NCBI GenBank assembly: GCA_017470345.1
Contig: JAFUEP010000032.1
Coordinates: 1-55,640 of the forward strand
DNA: 55,640 bases
DNA from: Prevotella sp.
Lineage (GTDB): Bacteria; Bacteroidota; Bacteroidia; Bacteroidales; Bacteroidaceae
Direction of reading: 5' to 3'
The notes under the pieces are model-generated. The model saw only the letters and a list, made by a program, of their open reading frames with translations, did not search any database and was not told the DNA's origin. Below are positions 8,678-17,691 of this stretch, piece after piece (the stretch's first letter is position 1; each line of letters begins with the position of its first letter). Made by a program: the position numbers and the translations under genes.

Positions 8678-11600
8678 ATGAAAGAAAAGAGAGTAACATG
8701 GAAACGCGTCGCGTTGCTCGTGCTGCTTGCGCTCCCGATGGCCTTGACTGTGTCGGCGCAGAGCGTGAAGGGCACCGTGACTGACGCACAGAACGGTGAG
8801 CCGCTCATCGGCGTCACCGTGAAGACCCTCGACGGGACGGGCATGGCCGTGACCGACTTCGACGGTCACTACGACGTGAAGGCCGACGGCCAGGCGCGCC
8901 TGCAGTTCAGCTACGTGGGCTATGAGAACGTCGTGGTGAGCGTCAACGGGCGTCGGACGATCGACGTGAAGATGTCGACCGACGTCAACACGCTCGAGGA
9001 CATCGTCGTCATCGGCTACGGTGTGCAGAAGAAGTCGGACCTGACGGGTGCCGTCGCCGTGGTCGACATGAAGGAGGCGAAGAAGACGGCCGCCACGAAT
9101 ATCTACGAGATGCTGCAGGGCCAACTGCCGGGCGTGACGGTCAACACGACGGGTGCGCCGGGCCAGATGAGCCAGGTGCAGATCCGCGGTGTGGGCTCGT
9201 TCAACACGGTCGGTCCGCTCTACGTGCTCGACGGCATGATTGTCAACGACGTGAACCACCTGAACCCCAACGAGATTGAGTCGATGCAGGTCCTGAAGGA
9301 CGCCTCGGCCGCCGCCATCTACGGTGCGCGCGGTGCCAACGGCGTGATCATCATCGAGACGAAGAAGGGCAAGAAGGGTGAGCCGACGCTCGACGTGTCG
9401 GCCACGTGGAGCGTGTCTGACATGCCCCGCAAGATCGACATGATGTCGGCCACCGACTTCATGCGCTATAACGAGCAGGCCTACCTGAACGCCGGCGAGA
9501 CATGGCCGGCCGCGCAGTATGCCGTCGACATGATCGGCCAGCCGATTCCGAACACCGACTGGCAGAAGGCGAAGTTCCAGACGGGCTTCACGCAGGACTA
9601 TAATGTAATGTACGCGCAGGGGTCCGACAACGTCAACATGTCGATCGGCGGCGGCTATATGGACCAGACGGGCGTCATCAGCGGCCCTGAGTATCAGCGC
9701 TTCACGGCCCGGCTGAACGCCGACGCCACGTATGGCATCCTGAAGATCGGGGCCAACTCGACGTTCCAGCACACCGTCCACCACGAGACGACGGGCGGCA
9801 GCTTCTGGAACGCCCTGTCGATGCCCAGCGTCATCCCCGTCTACGACCCTGAGGAGGGCTCGCAGCGCGGCGGCTACGGCTATGGCAACGGCAACTTCCT
9901 GACCTATACGAGCAACCCCATCGGCGAGCAGCAGCGCTATCAGGACCTGTCGGTCAACAACCGCGTCATCGCCAACGCCTATGCCGAGCTGAAGCTCCTG
10001 AAGCACTTCACGTATAAGATCAACTTCGGTGTCGACGCCTGGTTCGGTCGCCACAAGAACTTCGACCACGGCTACACCGTCCGCATGAACTCCATCGAGA
10101 CCCACTTCACCGACGCGCTCTACGACAACCGCGACCAGCGCGCCACGACCATCCTCGACAACACGCTGACCTACATGAACAGCTTCGGCAAGCACAACGT
10201 CACGGCCATGATCGGCCACACCGCCGAGGACGTCAACTGGCACTGGCTCGAGGCCGTCGGCTACGACCAGCAGGTCGACGGGCTGGTCGAGATCGACCTC
10301 TCGAACGACAAGCACAACATGTCGGGCTCGGAGCAGGAGCGCCGCCAGCTGAGCTACATCGGACGTATCGACTACAGCTACGCCGACCGCTACCTGGCAC
10401 AGTTCAACTTCCGCTCCGACGGCTCGTCGAAGTTCGGCCCCAGCAACCGCCGCGGCTACTTCCCCTCGCTGTCGCTCGGATGGCGCATCTCGGAGGAGAA
10501 GTTCTTCGAGCCCGCCCGCAAGGTGGTCGACAACCTGAAGCTGCGCGCATCGTGGGGTAAGGTCGGCGACATGCAGTCGCTCGGCAACTACAGCTATATC
10601 CCCACCATCGACCACTCGGGTCCCTACGAGGGCTTCTACGCCATCTTCGGCCCGTCGAAGAACGAGACGGTGCTCAGCGGCGCCACGCAGAGCGCCATGA
10701 CCAACGTTGACCTGGGATGGGAGACGAAGACGACGACCAACGTCGGACTGGACTTCAACATGCTGGGCAACCGCCTGTTCGGTACCATCGAGTGGTTCTA
10801 CGCCAAGTCGACCGACCTGCTGCTCAACAAGCCCGAGCCGTGGTCGACGGGCGTCGGCTCCGTATGGACCAACTACGGCGAGATGCGCAACCAGGGTCTG
10901 GAGCTCAACATCGGCTGGCGCGACCAGGTCGGCGAGCTGAGCTACAGCGTCGCTGCCAACCTGTCGACCATCAGCAACAAGGTGCTCCGCATGGGTGAGG
11001 CCTTCAACATGCAGTCGTACACCCGCACCGAGGTGGGCCGCAGCGTCAGCGACTTCTATCTCATCCCCTTCGACGGCATCTTCCAGTCGATGGACGAGGT
11101 CTATGCCCACACCGCAACGGTCGACGTCGACGGCAAGCAGACCGTCCGCATCATCCAGCCCGACGCCAAGCCCGGCGACGTGCGCTACGTCGACGTCAAC
11201 GGCGACGGACTCATCGACAGCAACGACCGCACGTGGTGCGGCTCGCCGCTGCCCAAGCTGGAGGTCGGACTGAACGCCTCGCTGCAGTGGCGCGACTTCG
11301 ACTTCAACATGTTCTGGGCCGGCAAGTTCGGACACAAGATCTACAACCAGCTGCGCAAGAACCTGCTCAACTTCAACGTCGACAACATCCCCGCCGACGT
11401 CGAGCCCTGGACCTGGGACAACCCCTCCACCGAGTATCCGCGCATGCTGGCCGGCACCACCTCGAACAACATCGAGTATTGCGACCGCTTCCTCGAGAAT
11501 GCATCCTACTTCCGCCTGAAGAACCTGCAGCTGGGCTACACCCTGCCCCAGGCCATCACGAAGAAGATCTACGTGCAGAAGCTGCGTGCCTACGTCAGCG

Positions 11601-11740
11601 CCACCAACCTGCTGACCATCACCGGCTATAAGGGCTACGACCCCGACATCATCAGCGGCAGCGTCTACGCCATGGGCATCGACAGCGGACAGTATCCCTC
11701 GTCGCGCCAGGTGAACTTCGGCCTCCAGGTGACGTTCTAA
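8678..11740 (+). CDS. susC: SusC-family TonB-dependent outer-membrane transporter 1
   Basis: Outer-membrane glycan importer of 1020 residues that works with the SusD lipoprotein encoded next to it. It has a signal peptide to about residue 28 (MALTVSAQ), a carboxypeptidase-regulatory-like domain (GTVTDAQNGEPLIGVTV, FSYVGYENVVV), a conserved segment NTLEDIVVIGYGVQKKSDLTG leading to the plug (LQGQLPGVTVNTTGAPGQ, IRGVGSFNTVGPLYVLDG, LKDASAAAIYGARGANGVI) and a long barrel ending in aromatic QVTF. Length is normal. The start ATG at 8678 is 49 bases after the -7 box. This is presumably the first gene of the main PUL transcript; a spacer of ATAACG repeats separates it from susD. Confidence 0.95.
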   Translation: MKEKRVTWKRVALLVLLALPMALTVSAQSVKGTVTDAQNGEPLIGVTVKTLDGTGMAVTDFDGHYDVKADGQARLQFSYVGYENVVVSVNGRRTIDVKMSTDVNTLEDIVVIGYGVQKKSDLTGAVAVVDMKEAKKTAATNIYEMLQGQLPGVTVNTTGAPGQMSQVQIRGVGSFNTVGPLYVLDGMIVNDVNHLNPNEIESMQVLKDASAAAIYGARGANGVIIIETKKGKKGEPTLDVSATWSVSDMPRKIDMMSATDFMRYNEQAYLNAGETWPAAQYAVDMIGQPIPNTDWQKAKFQTGFTQDYNVMYAQGSDNVNMSIGGGYMDQTGVISGPEYQRFTARLNADATYGILKIGANSTFQHTVHHETTGGSFWNALSMPSVIPVYDPEEGSQRGGYGYGNGNFLTYTSNPIGEQQRYQDLSVNNRVIANAYAELKLLKHFTYKINFGVDAWFGRHKNFDHGYTVRMNSIETHFTDALYDNRDQRATTILDNTLTYMNSFGKHNVTAMIGHTAEDVNWHWLEAVGYDQQVDGLVEIDLSNDKHNMSGSEQERRQLSYIGRIDYSYADRYLAQFNFRSDGSSKFGPSNRRGYFPSLSLGWRISEEKFFEPARKVVDNLKLRASWGKVGDMQSLGNYSYIPTIDHSGPYEGFYAIFGPSKNETVLSGATQSAMTNVDLGWETKTTTNVGLDFNMLGNRLFGTIEWFYAKSTDLLLNKPEPWSTGVGSVWTNYGEMRNQGLELNIGWRDQVGELSYSVAANLSTISNKVLRMGEAFNMQSYTRTEVGRSVSDFYLIPFDGIFQSMDEVYAHTATVDVDGKQTVRIIQPDAKPGDVRYVDVNGDGLIDSNDRTWCGSPLPKLEVGLNASLQWRDFDFNMFWAGKFGHKIYNQLRKNLLNFNVDNIPADVEPWTWDNPSTEYPRMLAGTTSNNIEYCDRFLENASYFRLKNLQLGYTLPQAITKKIYVQKLRAYVSATNLLTITGYKGYDPDIISGSVYAMGIDSGQYPSSRQVNFGLQVTF

Positions 11741-11742
11741 TG

Positions 11743-11880
11743 ATCGGAATAACGGAATCACGATATAACGATATAACGAAAACTTCGGAATAACGATATA
11801 ACGAAATAACGTCATAACGAGAAAATCGGAATAACGGAATAACGTCATAACGAAAAAATCGGAATAACGAAAAAAGAAAC
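11743..11880. repeat. ATAACG phrase repeat between susC 1 and susD 1
   Basis: Degenerate tandem copies of GGAATAACG, ATATAACG, AAATAACG and GTCATAACG fill the spacer from just after the susC stop to the susD start. Unlike many other repeats here the units all point the same way. A second stretch of the same words lies at 19735-19829. Confidence 0.85.
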
Positions 11881-11884
11881 AACA

Positions 11885-13525
11885 ATGAATAAGAAAAGAT
11901 TCAAGCATATCCTCGCCTCCTGTTCGGTGTGTTGCGGCATTGCCGCCACAGCCCCGCTGCTGACCTCGTGCGGCGACGACTGGCTCTCGCTGAGCGACCC
12001 CAACCTCGAGACGGCCGACACCTTCTGGAAGACGGCTGACCAGTTCAACGAGGGACTCACCGCCGCCTACTCCACCTGGCGCCGCCCCGGCTACTTCAGC
12101 CGCTGGTTCCAGGTGCTCACCATCCTGCGCAGCGACGAGGGATGGAGCAACAGCCCCAACCCCGAGTTCATCGGCGACGCCAACTTCGTCATGTCGTCCT
12201 ACAACTACGACAGCAACGAGGGTCTCAACCTGCCCTGGCAGGCCATGTACAACAGCCTCTACTACGTCAACCAGGTCATCGACAACATGAACGACCACGG
12301 CTACGAGCTCTTCTCGCAGGAGGAGGCCGACCGGCTCCTCGGTCAGGGCTACTTCATCCGCGGCGTCGCCTTCTGGGCCATCGCCGGCATCTACGGCCGC
12401 GGCCCGCTGCAGACCAGCAGCGTCGAGGTCAACGGCCCCATCGGCTCGCAGGAGGACCTCTATAAGCAGGCACTGGCCGACTTCACCCGCGCCGCTGAGC
12501 TGCTTCCCACGAAGTGGCCCGCCGCCGAGGCCGGACGCGCCACGAAGGGCGGCGCCCTGGGCATGATGGCCCGCATGAACATGCAGCTGGCCGGCATGAA
12601 GTGCCACCGCCCGTGGGACACGGCCAACCAGGACCCCGCCCAGGCCAAGGCCTACTGGGAGGCTGCCAAGAAGAACATCGAGGACATCTTCGCACTGGGC
12701 ATCTACGACCTCGTGCCCAACTGGCTCGACAACTTCACCGAGGCCAACGAGAACAACCAGGAGTCGCTCTTCGAGATCAACTTCAAGGAGGGCACCGTCA
12801 ACGGCAAGGAGGTGGGCAACCAGCGCCCCAAGTTCCTCGGGCTCTACGCCGGCTCTGGCTCCGGCCTGTCGTGGGACGACGGCTCGGCCCGCGAATGGCT
12901 GCTCGACGCCTTCAACGAGGAGCGCGACAAGGACGGCAACGTCGACATGCGCAAGTTCCACACCCTCTTCTACTACGATGAGAGCGAGCCCGAGACCACC
13001 ACGGCCGTCTACTACGGCAAGACGTGGACCGAGTGGAACTACGTCGAGCCCTTCCAGAAGAAGTGCTACTGGAAGAAGTACACCAGCGTCGAGAACGATC
13101 CCAACGCCACGGGCGAGGGCTACGTCACGGGTGTCAACATCCGCATCCTCCGCCTGGCCGACGTCTACCTGATGTATGCCGAGGTGCTCAACGAGCTGGG
13201 CGGCGACCGCGCCGTGGCCGTCGAGTATATCAACAAGGTGCGCCGCCGCGTCAACATGGCCGACCTCGACGCCGCCCGGTTCCAGAACTACGACGCCCTG
13301 CTCAACCAGATCAAGCACGAGCGCCTGCTGGAGCTCTGCGGCGAGTGCGAGCGATGGTTCGACCTCGACCGCTGGGGCGACATCCACGACCAGACGAAGA
13401 TCAACGAGCTGGCCGAGCGCGACGAGGACTTCAAGAACTATCGCCTGGGCATCAGCCACCTCTGGTGCATCCCCAACCACGAGATCAACCTGCGTCCCGA
13501 CCTGACCCAGAACCCGGGATATTGA
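11885..13525 (+). CDS. susD: SusD/RagB-family glycan-binding lipoprotein 1
   Basis: Surface glycan-binding lid of the SusC transporter, 546 residues. Lipoprotein signal with LTSC (Cys29), followed by the typical SusD start (GDDWLSLSDPNLETADTFWKTADQFNEGLTAAY). TPR-like segments and the conserved ends are visible: YLMYAEVLNELGG, AVEYINKVRRRVNM, LLNQIKHERLLELCGECERW and WCIPNHEINLRPDLTQNPGY. Length is typical. Its TGA stop lies inside the first unit of a GAAGATTGAAAATT repeat that fills the following spacer. Pairing with the upstream susC is certain from context. Confidence 0.95.
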   Translation: MNKKRFKHILASCSVCCGIAATAPLLTSCGDDWLSLSDPNLETADTFWKTADQFNEGLTAAYSTWRRPGYFSRWFQVLTILRSDEGWSNSPNPEFIGDANFVMSSYNYDSNEGLNLPWQAMYNSLYYVNQVIDNMNDHGYELFSQEEADRLLGQGYFIRGVAFWAIAGIYGRGPLQTSSVEVNGPIGSQEDLYKQALADFTRAAELLPTKWPAAEAGRATKGGALGMMARMNMQLAGMKCHRPWDTANQDPAQAKAYWEAAKKNIEDIFALGIYDLVPNWLDNFTEANENNQESLFEINFKEGTVNGKEVGNQRPKFLGLYAGSGSGLSWDDGSAREWLLDAFNEERDKDGNVDMRKFHTLFYYDESEPETTTAVYYGKTWTEWNYVEPFQKKCYWKKYTSVENDPNATGEGYVTGVNIRILRLADVYLMYAEVLNELGGDRAVAVEYINKVRRRVNMADLDAARFQNYDALLNQIKHERLLELCGECERWFDLDRWGDIHDQTKINELAERDEDFKNYRLGISHLWCIPNHEINLRPDLTQNPGY

Positions 13526-13588
13526 AGATTGAAAATTGAAGATTGAAAATTGAAGATTGAAGATTGAAAATTGAAAATTGAGAATCAG
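13522..13588. repeat. GAAGATTGAAAATT phrase repeat
   Basis: About eight tandem TTGAAGA/TTGAAAA units run from the susD stop codon to the next start codon. The units are directly repeated. The stop codon of susD is the TGA of the first unit. Confidence 0.9.
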
Positions 13589-13590
13589 AT

Positions 13591-14655
13591 ATGAAGAATA
13601 ACATCCTGAAACACATCACCGGCGCGCTCTGCCTGGCTGCCGTGGCAGCCACGATGAGCGGCTGCGCCGGCATGGACGGCGACGGCATCGACACCGTCGT
13701 CTGGGAAGGCTCGACCAATCCTGACAACACCGGATTCCACAACCCCGTGTGGGAGCCCTCGCTCGACGGCGGCACCATCTTCAAGGGAGCCAGCTCCTAC
13801 GTCGCCATCAGCAGCACCACCCAGTGGGCTGCCGGACTGACCTACTACTGCCCCGTGCTGACGTCGAACAACCTGACCACATGGAACAAGTCGACGGCCG
13901 ACGCCTTCACCGAGGCCAACGTGCCCACCGGCGCCGACGGCGCACGCCTCAGCTCGCTCACGGTCGACTTCGCCCGCACCTACAGCGGCAACAAGTACTG
14001 GCTCTTCTACACCATCGAGGGCCAGAACGCCATCTGCTGCGCCAGCTCGTCGTCGCCCCAGGGCGTCTACACCCCGCTGGGCACCGTCGAGCTGAAGAAC
14101 GACCCGCAGGGCCTCGCCCACCCCTTCTTCTTCGTCCAGTCGAAGAACTATTATCTCTGCTACACGACCTCTGACGGCGTCTATCTGCAGAAGGTGGGCC
14201 TCAGCAAGAACGGCGCCACCGTCGGCTCGGCCAACGACCCCGTCAAGATAGCCAGCAGCGCCTTCAAGGAGGTGGCCATTTACGTCAACTCGTCGGACGA
14301 CGTCTATCTCTTCGGCACCGTCGACGGCGAGATCCGCTATGCCCGCGCCGCCGCTGCCACAGGACCCTACCTCGACCGTCAGGGCGCCGACATCGCACAG
14401 TCGGGCCGCGGCGAGGCACTCATCAGCGCCAACGAGGCCTACAGCACCGTCTCGAACCCCATGCGCGCCTTCCTCAACTCCGAGGGCACCCACCTCTACC
14501 TCTGCTACAACGCCCAGAAGGCCGGTCAGCCCACGATGGCCAGCGGCTTCGCCCGCAAGCCCGTCTTCGTGCAGCCCTTCGCCATGGGCGAGGACGGCTG
14601 GCTCGAGGGCACGGCCACGCCCCGCGAGGGCTGGACCACCCCAACGTTCGAGTAG
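13591..14655 (+). CDS. GH43-like beta-propeller lipoprotein
   Basis: A 354-residue lipoprotein (MSGC, Cys25). The body has the repeated short-strand pattern of a five-bladed propeller of the GH43/GH117/DUF4975 kind: NPVWEPSLDGGTIFKG, YYCPVLTSNNLTTWNK, RTYSGNKYWLFYTIEGQNAICCASSSSPQGVYTPLG, HPFFFVQSKNYYLCYTT, YLFGTVDGEIRYARA. I cannot place a convincing set of GH43 catalytic acids, since the expected Asp-Pro start, the mid Asp and the Glu motif are not clearly present, so it may bind glycan at the surface instead of cutting it. Its place directly after susD is where surface glycan-binding proteins or surface enzymes usually sit. Family assignment is tentative. Confidence 0.6.
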   Translation: MKNNILKHITGALCLAAVAATMSGCAGMDGDGIDTVVWEGSTNPDNTGFHNPVWEPSLDGGTIFKGASSYVAISSTTQWAAGLTYYCPVLTSNNLTTWNKSTADAFTEANVPTGADGARLSSLTVDFARTYSGNKYWLFYTIEGQNAICCASSSSPQGVYTPLGTVELKNDPQGLAHPFFFVQSKNYYLCYTTSDGVYLQKVGLSKNGATVGSANDPVKIASSAFKEVAIYVNSSDDVYLFGTVDGEIRYARAAAATGPYLDRQGADIAQSGRGEALISANEAYSTVSNPMRAFLNSEGTHLYLCYNAQKAGQPTMASGFARKPVFVQPFAMGEDGWLEGTATPREGWTTPTFE

Positions 14656-14762
14656 GCCCGGAGGGCAAAGCGAGGAGCCACCTATTTGTAAAAGAAATTC
14701 TGAATCAATCGCCGACAATGCGTAATTATCTGACATACAACGACTTAGATTTTTGCACGAAG

Positions 14763-14843
14763 AGAAGTGCCGCTTTTCGATGCAAGAAGTGCCGCTTTTC
14801 CATCCGAAAAGGACCGCTTCTCGCTCAGAAAAGGGCCGCTTCT
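14763..14843. repeat. Four-unit 16-bp repeat element, copy 2
   Basis: Units at 14763-14778, 14785-14800 (both AGAAGTGCCGCTTTTC), 14806-14821 and 14828-14843 (GAAAAGGACCGCTTCT and GAAAAGGGCCGCTTCT). Starts are 22, 21 and 22 bp apart and the orientation is forward, forward, reverse, reverse, as in the copy at 8120. It lies in the 302-bp spacer 14656-14957. The rest of that spacer is an AT-rich leader (TTTTTTATTTAATTAAACC) in which I see no clear -7 box. Confidence 0.9.
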
Positions 14844-14957
14844 CTGCCGGCGGTCAGCGCGATGTAAGGATTTTTCGGAATCCGCACCCTCTCCAAAAGG
14901 AATAAACCGACAAACCAATCTTTACTGTTTTTTATTTAATTAAACCACTTATCAATT

Positions 14958-16904
14958 ATGAAGAAACTGTTTACTCTGATTGCTGCTTCAGCAATGACTC
15001 TGGGCCTCAGCGCACAGAGCATCACCATCTCCTCCGTCGACGAGGGGCTGGCTAACGACTATGCCTCGGGCTGCGAGATCGACCTCGACAACGACGGCAT
15101 CAAGGAGCTCATCGTCGGCGGTTCGCCCAACTGGCCCTTAGGCGCATCCATCGGACAGGTCATCATGGACGCCGAGGGCAACGAGGTGTTCATGGAGAGC
15201 CGCGCCTCGTGGATCCTGAAGTGGAACGGCACGGCCTACGAGAAGACCCAGCTGGCCGACGACGGCGTCATCGGCATCCGCTCCAGCGTCATCCCCGCCG
15301 ACTTCAACGGCGACGGCTACGTCGACGTCTACATCGCTTCCGGCGGCGACGCCAACACACTCAACGGCATCTTCCTCAACAACAAGCAGGGCCGGCTGGT
15401 CAAGGACAACACGTTCCGCGTCGTCGACGAGCAGGGCAACGCCATCGTCGACGAGGAGACCGGCACGCAGCTGCGCTGGCTGCCCCGCTCGGTCGACCTG
15501 GCCGACTTCAACAACGACGGCCTCGTCGACATCGTCTCCTGCGGATGGTGGCTCGGGGCCAACAGCGAGACGGCCATGACCGGCGTGCTCATCAACCAGG
15601 GCGACGGCACCTACAAGGTGACCAACCGCTTCCTCATCGGCGTCGAGGAGGAGGAGTACTCCTACCCGATGGCCCTCTGCACCATCAAGGCCTTCGACCT
15701 CAACAACGACGGCTATGCTGACTTCTTGGTGCAGGGCAACGTCGACGGCGACGGACTGAAGCCCGAGACGGCCGCCGGCCGCACCGTGGGCCGCACTTTC
15801 ATGGCCTTCCTCAACCTCGGCGCCGAGGGCCCCGGCGAGTTCTATGACCTCGGACTGGCCCAGGGCGTGAGCCACACCTTCGGCAACGGCAACTTCAACG
15901 TCGTCGACTTCAACAACGACGGCACGCCCGACATCTTCGTCACCGGCGAGTCGCCCGACGATGTTTATCCCGAAAAAAACTACTCATACTACGGCCAGCT
16001 GCTCTTCGGAAAGATCACCAAGAGCGGCGACGGCAACGAGGTGAGCTACACCGAGAACTCGCAGTTTGCTGCCAACCATAAGGACGTGCGTCCCCTCAAC
16101 TCGTCGAACAACGGCACGCGCGCCATCGACTACAACGCCGACGGCTACTACGACCTCTTCCTCCTCGGATGGACCGAGCAGATGCTCGACGGCACGGGCA
16201 ACACCCAGTCGGGCTGGCTGCTCCCCGGCTCGGCCAACGGACTGACCAGCTATCAGCGCATCCCCGGCGCCTCCGAGCAGGGCATCTTCTTCCTCGACTA
16301 CGGCGTGGAGGGCGCACTGAACTACACGTTCACCGGATACCACGGCGACGCCACCTACTTCGACGGCACCACCTTCCCCGGCGGCCGCTCGATGGTGTTC
16401 ACCAAGAACCCCTGGGCCGTCAGCGCCCGCCCCGACGCCCCCACAGCACCCAAGGCTGAGGTCGACGGCTACGACGTGAAGCTCTCCTGGACGCCCGCCT
16501 CGACGTCGATGAAGAACGTCACCTATGAGTATTACCTGAAGGAGAAGACCACGGGCAAGATTTACAACGCCTCGACCTCGTTCGTCGGCGGCGAGAAGGA
16601 CGGCGTGCGCAAGGTGCTCCGCGAGGGCAATGCCTACATGAACACCGAGATCTCGCTGACGCTGCCCGACGGCACCTACGAGTGGGGCGTGCAGACCGTC
16701 AACGCTGCCCTGCGCGGCTCGACCTTCGCCAAGGGCCAGGACCTCGTCGTCGGCTCCGGCCAGTTCAACAGCATCAGCACCGTCAGCACCGCTGTGGCTG
16801 AGCAGGCCGTCTTCACCCTCGACGGCAAGCGCGTGGCTGAGCCTCAGAATGGCGTCAACATCGTCCGCCTGACCGACGGCTCGGTGAAGAAGATCATGAA
16901 GTAA
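14958..16904 (+). CDS. Secreted FG-GAP/VCBS-repeat propeller protein with FN3-like domain
   Basis: A 648-residue secreted protein with a signal peptide (MKKLFTLIAASAMTLGLSAQ). It carries six calcium-loop motifs typical of VCBS/FG-GAP integrin-like propeller blades: DLDNDGIKEL (near residue 42), DFNGDGYVDV (115), DFNNDGLVDI (182), DLNNDGYADF (247), DFNNDGTPDI (317) and DYNADGYYDL (391). Residues about 490-600 look like a fibronectin-III domain (PDAPTAPKAEVDGYDVKLSWTP) and the C-terminus is a sorting-like tail (VFTLDGKRVAEPQNGVNIVR). Such proteins bind ligands or lectin targets at the cell surface; no catalytic site is visible. Same strand and PUL as its neighbours, with its own AT-rich leader. 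Confidence 0.8.
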   Translation: MKKLFTLIAASAMTLGLSAQSITISSVDEGLANDYASGCEIDLDNDGIKELIVGGSPNWPLGASIGQVIMDAEGNEVFMESRASWILKWNGTAYEKTQLADDGVIGIRSSVIPADFNGDGYVDVYIASGGDANTLNGIFLNNKQGRLVKDNTFRVVDEQGNAIVDEETGTQLRWLPRSVDLADFNNDGLVDIVSCGWWLGANSETAMTGVLINQGDGTYKVTNRFLIGVEEEEYSYPMALCTIKAFDLNNDGYADFLVQGNVDGDGLKPETAAGRTVGRTFMAFLNLGAEGPGEFYDLGLAQGVSHTFGNGNFNVVDFNNDGTPDIFVTGESPDDVYPEKNYSYYGQLLFGKITKSGDGNEVSYTENSQFAANHKDVRPLNSSNNGTRAIDYNADGYYDLFLLGWTEQMLDGTGNTQSGWLLPGSANGLTSYQRIPGASEQGIFFLDYGVEGALNYTFTGYHGDATYFDGTTFPGGRSMVFTKNPWAVSARPDAPTAPKAEVDGYDVKLSWTPASTSMKNVTYEYYLKEKTTGKIYNASTSFVGGEKDGVRKVLREGNAYMNTEISLTLPDGTYEWGVQTVNAALRGSTFAKGQDLVVGSGQFNSISTVSTAVAEQAVFTLDGKRVAEPQNGVNIVRLTDGSVKKIMK

Positions 16905-16987
16905 AAAAATCATCCTCAGTGAGGAGTTGGGAGGCTACGATTTCTTCCGGCTCCTCACTTCGCAAACCTGACGATTCAATATAATGT

Positions 16988-17150
16988 ATACAAGCTTCGC
17001 ATGTTTGGAGTGAAAAGAAGTGATAGGAAGTGAAGGGGAGTGAAAAGGACGTCACTCTATTCCTCGATGGTTGCGATAGAACTGACGTCCCCTTCACTCC
17101 CCATTCACTCCCCATTACCACCCCTTCACTCCATGCAAGCTAAGCTTGCG
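16988..17150. repeat. AGTGAAG palindromic spacer
   Basis: The left half has GGAGTGAAAAGAAGTGATAG and further AGTGAAG words, then GGACGTCACTC. The right half answers with GACGTCCCCTTCACTCC, CATTCACTCCC and CCTTCACTCC. The outer ends CAAGCTTCGCATG and CATGCAAGCTAAGCTTG also match in inverted orientation. It occupies the spacer between the FG-GAP gene and the small Ig-like gene. Confidence 0.85.
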
Positions 17151-17166
17151 AAAGCTGAATAGAATT

Positions 17167-17685
17167 ATGAAAAGAGTCCTACTATTCCTGCTGGCCATCG
17201 TGGCTACAGCCGCAGCCGGCGCACAGACGGTCATCGACGTCGCTTTCGAACAGTATCCGCCCCTGCGGGCCGTGGCTCAGACGGTCAGCGTAGAGGTGCC
17301 GGCCGAGGGCATCACCATCGGCAGCGACGTCAGCGTAGAGGGCGGCGACGGCTCTTACTCCTACCTCTGGACCAACGCCGCCTCCGAGACCCTCAGCACC
17401 CAGAAGACACTGACCATCACCGAGGCCGGCGACTACTACCTGCGCGTCAGCGACGGCCACCAGTGCCAGGTCAGCGTCCACTTCACGGCCACCGCCCCGG
17501 CCGCCGTCAGCAGCATCCCCGCCGAGGGGCTGCGCCAGGTCCGCATCTTCACCGCTGCGGGCACACTCATCGAGAAAACCAGCGCCACCACCGGCTATGC
17601 CGACCGTCTCCCGTCAGGCGTCTACGTGGTGTGCTTCATCTATAGCGACGGCCACGAGGCCATCCGCAAAATCCAAATCCCCTGA
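17167..17685 (+). CDS. Small secreted Ig-like protein with sorting-like tail
   Basis: A 172-residue secreted protein. ATG 17167 gives a signal peptide (MKRVLLFLLAIVATAAAGAQ); a TTG seven codons earlier is less likely because it lies in repeat sequence. Residues about 40-110 form a PKD/SprB-like Ig-fold (GGDGSYSYLWTNAASETLS, YYLRVSDGHQCQVSV), and the end (RIFTAAGTLIEKTSATTGYA, LPSGVYVVCFIYSDGHEAIR) is like a type IX secretion C-terminal domain. Only 6 bases separate it from the Asp-box gene, so the two are cotranscribed. I cannot assign a function; a short surface adaptor or binding module is plausible. Confidence 0.75.
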   Translation: MKRVLLFLLAIVATAAAGAQTVIDVAFEQYPPLRAVAQTVSVEVPAEGITIGSDVSVEGGDGSYSYLWTNAASETLSTQKTLTITEAGDYYLRVSDGHQCQVSVHFTATAPAAVSSIPAEGLRQVRIFTAAGTLIEKTSATTGYADRLPSGVYVVCFIYSDGHEAIRKIQIP

Positions 17686-17691
17686 ACTGAC

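Noticed and set aside
8651-13480. 1609-codon minus-strand open frame across susC, the ATAACG spacer and susD
   Set aside because: It covers two certain plus-strand genes, has no recognisable domain, and includes a translated repeat (RYSDFFVMTLFRYSDF).
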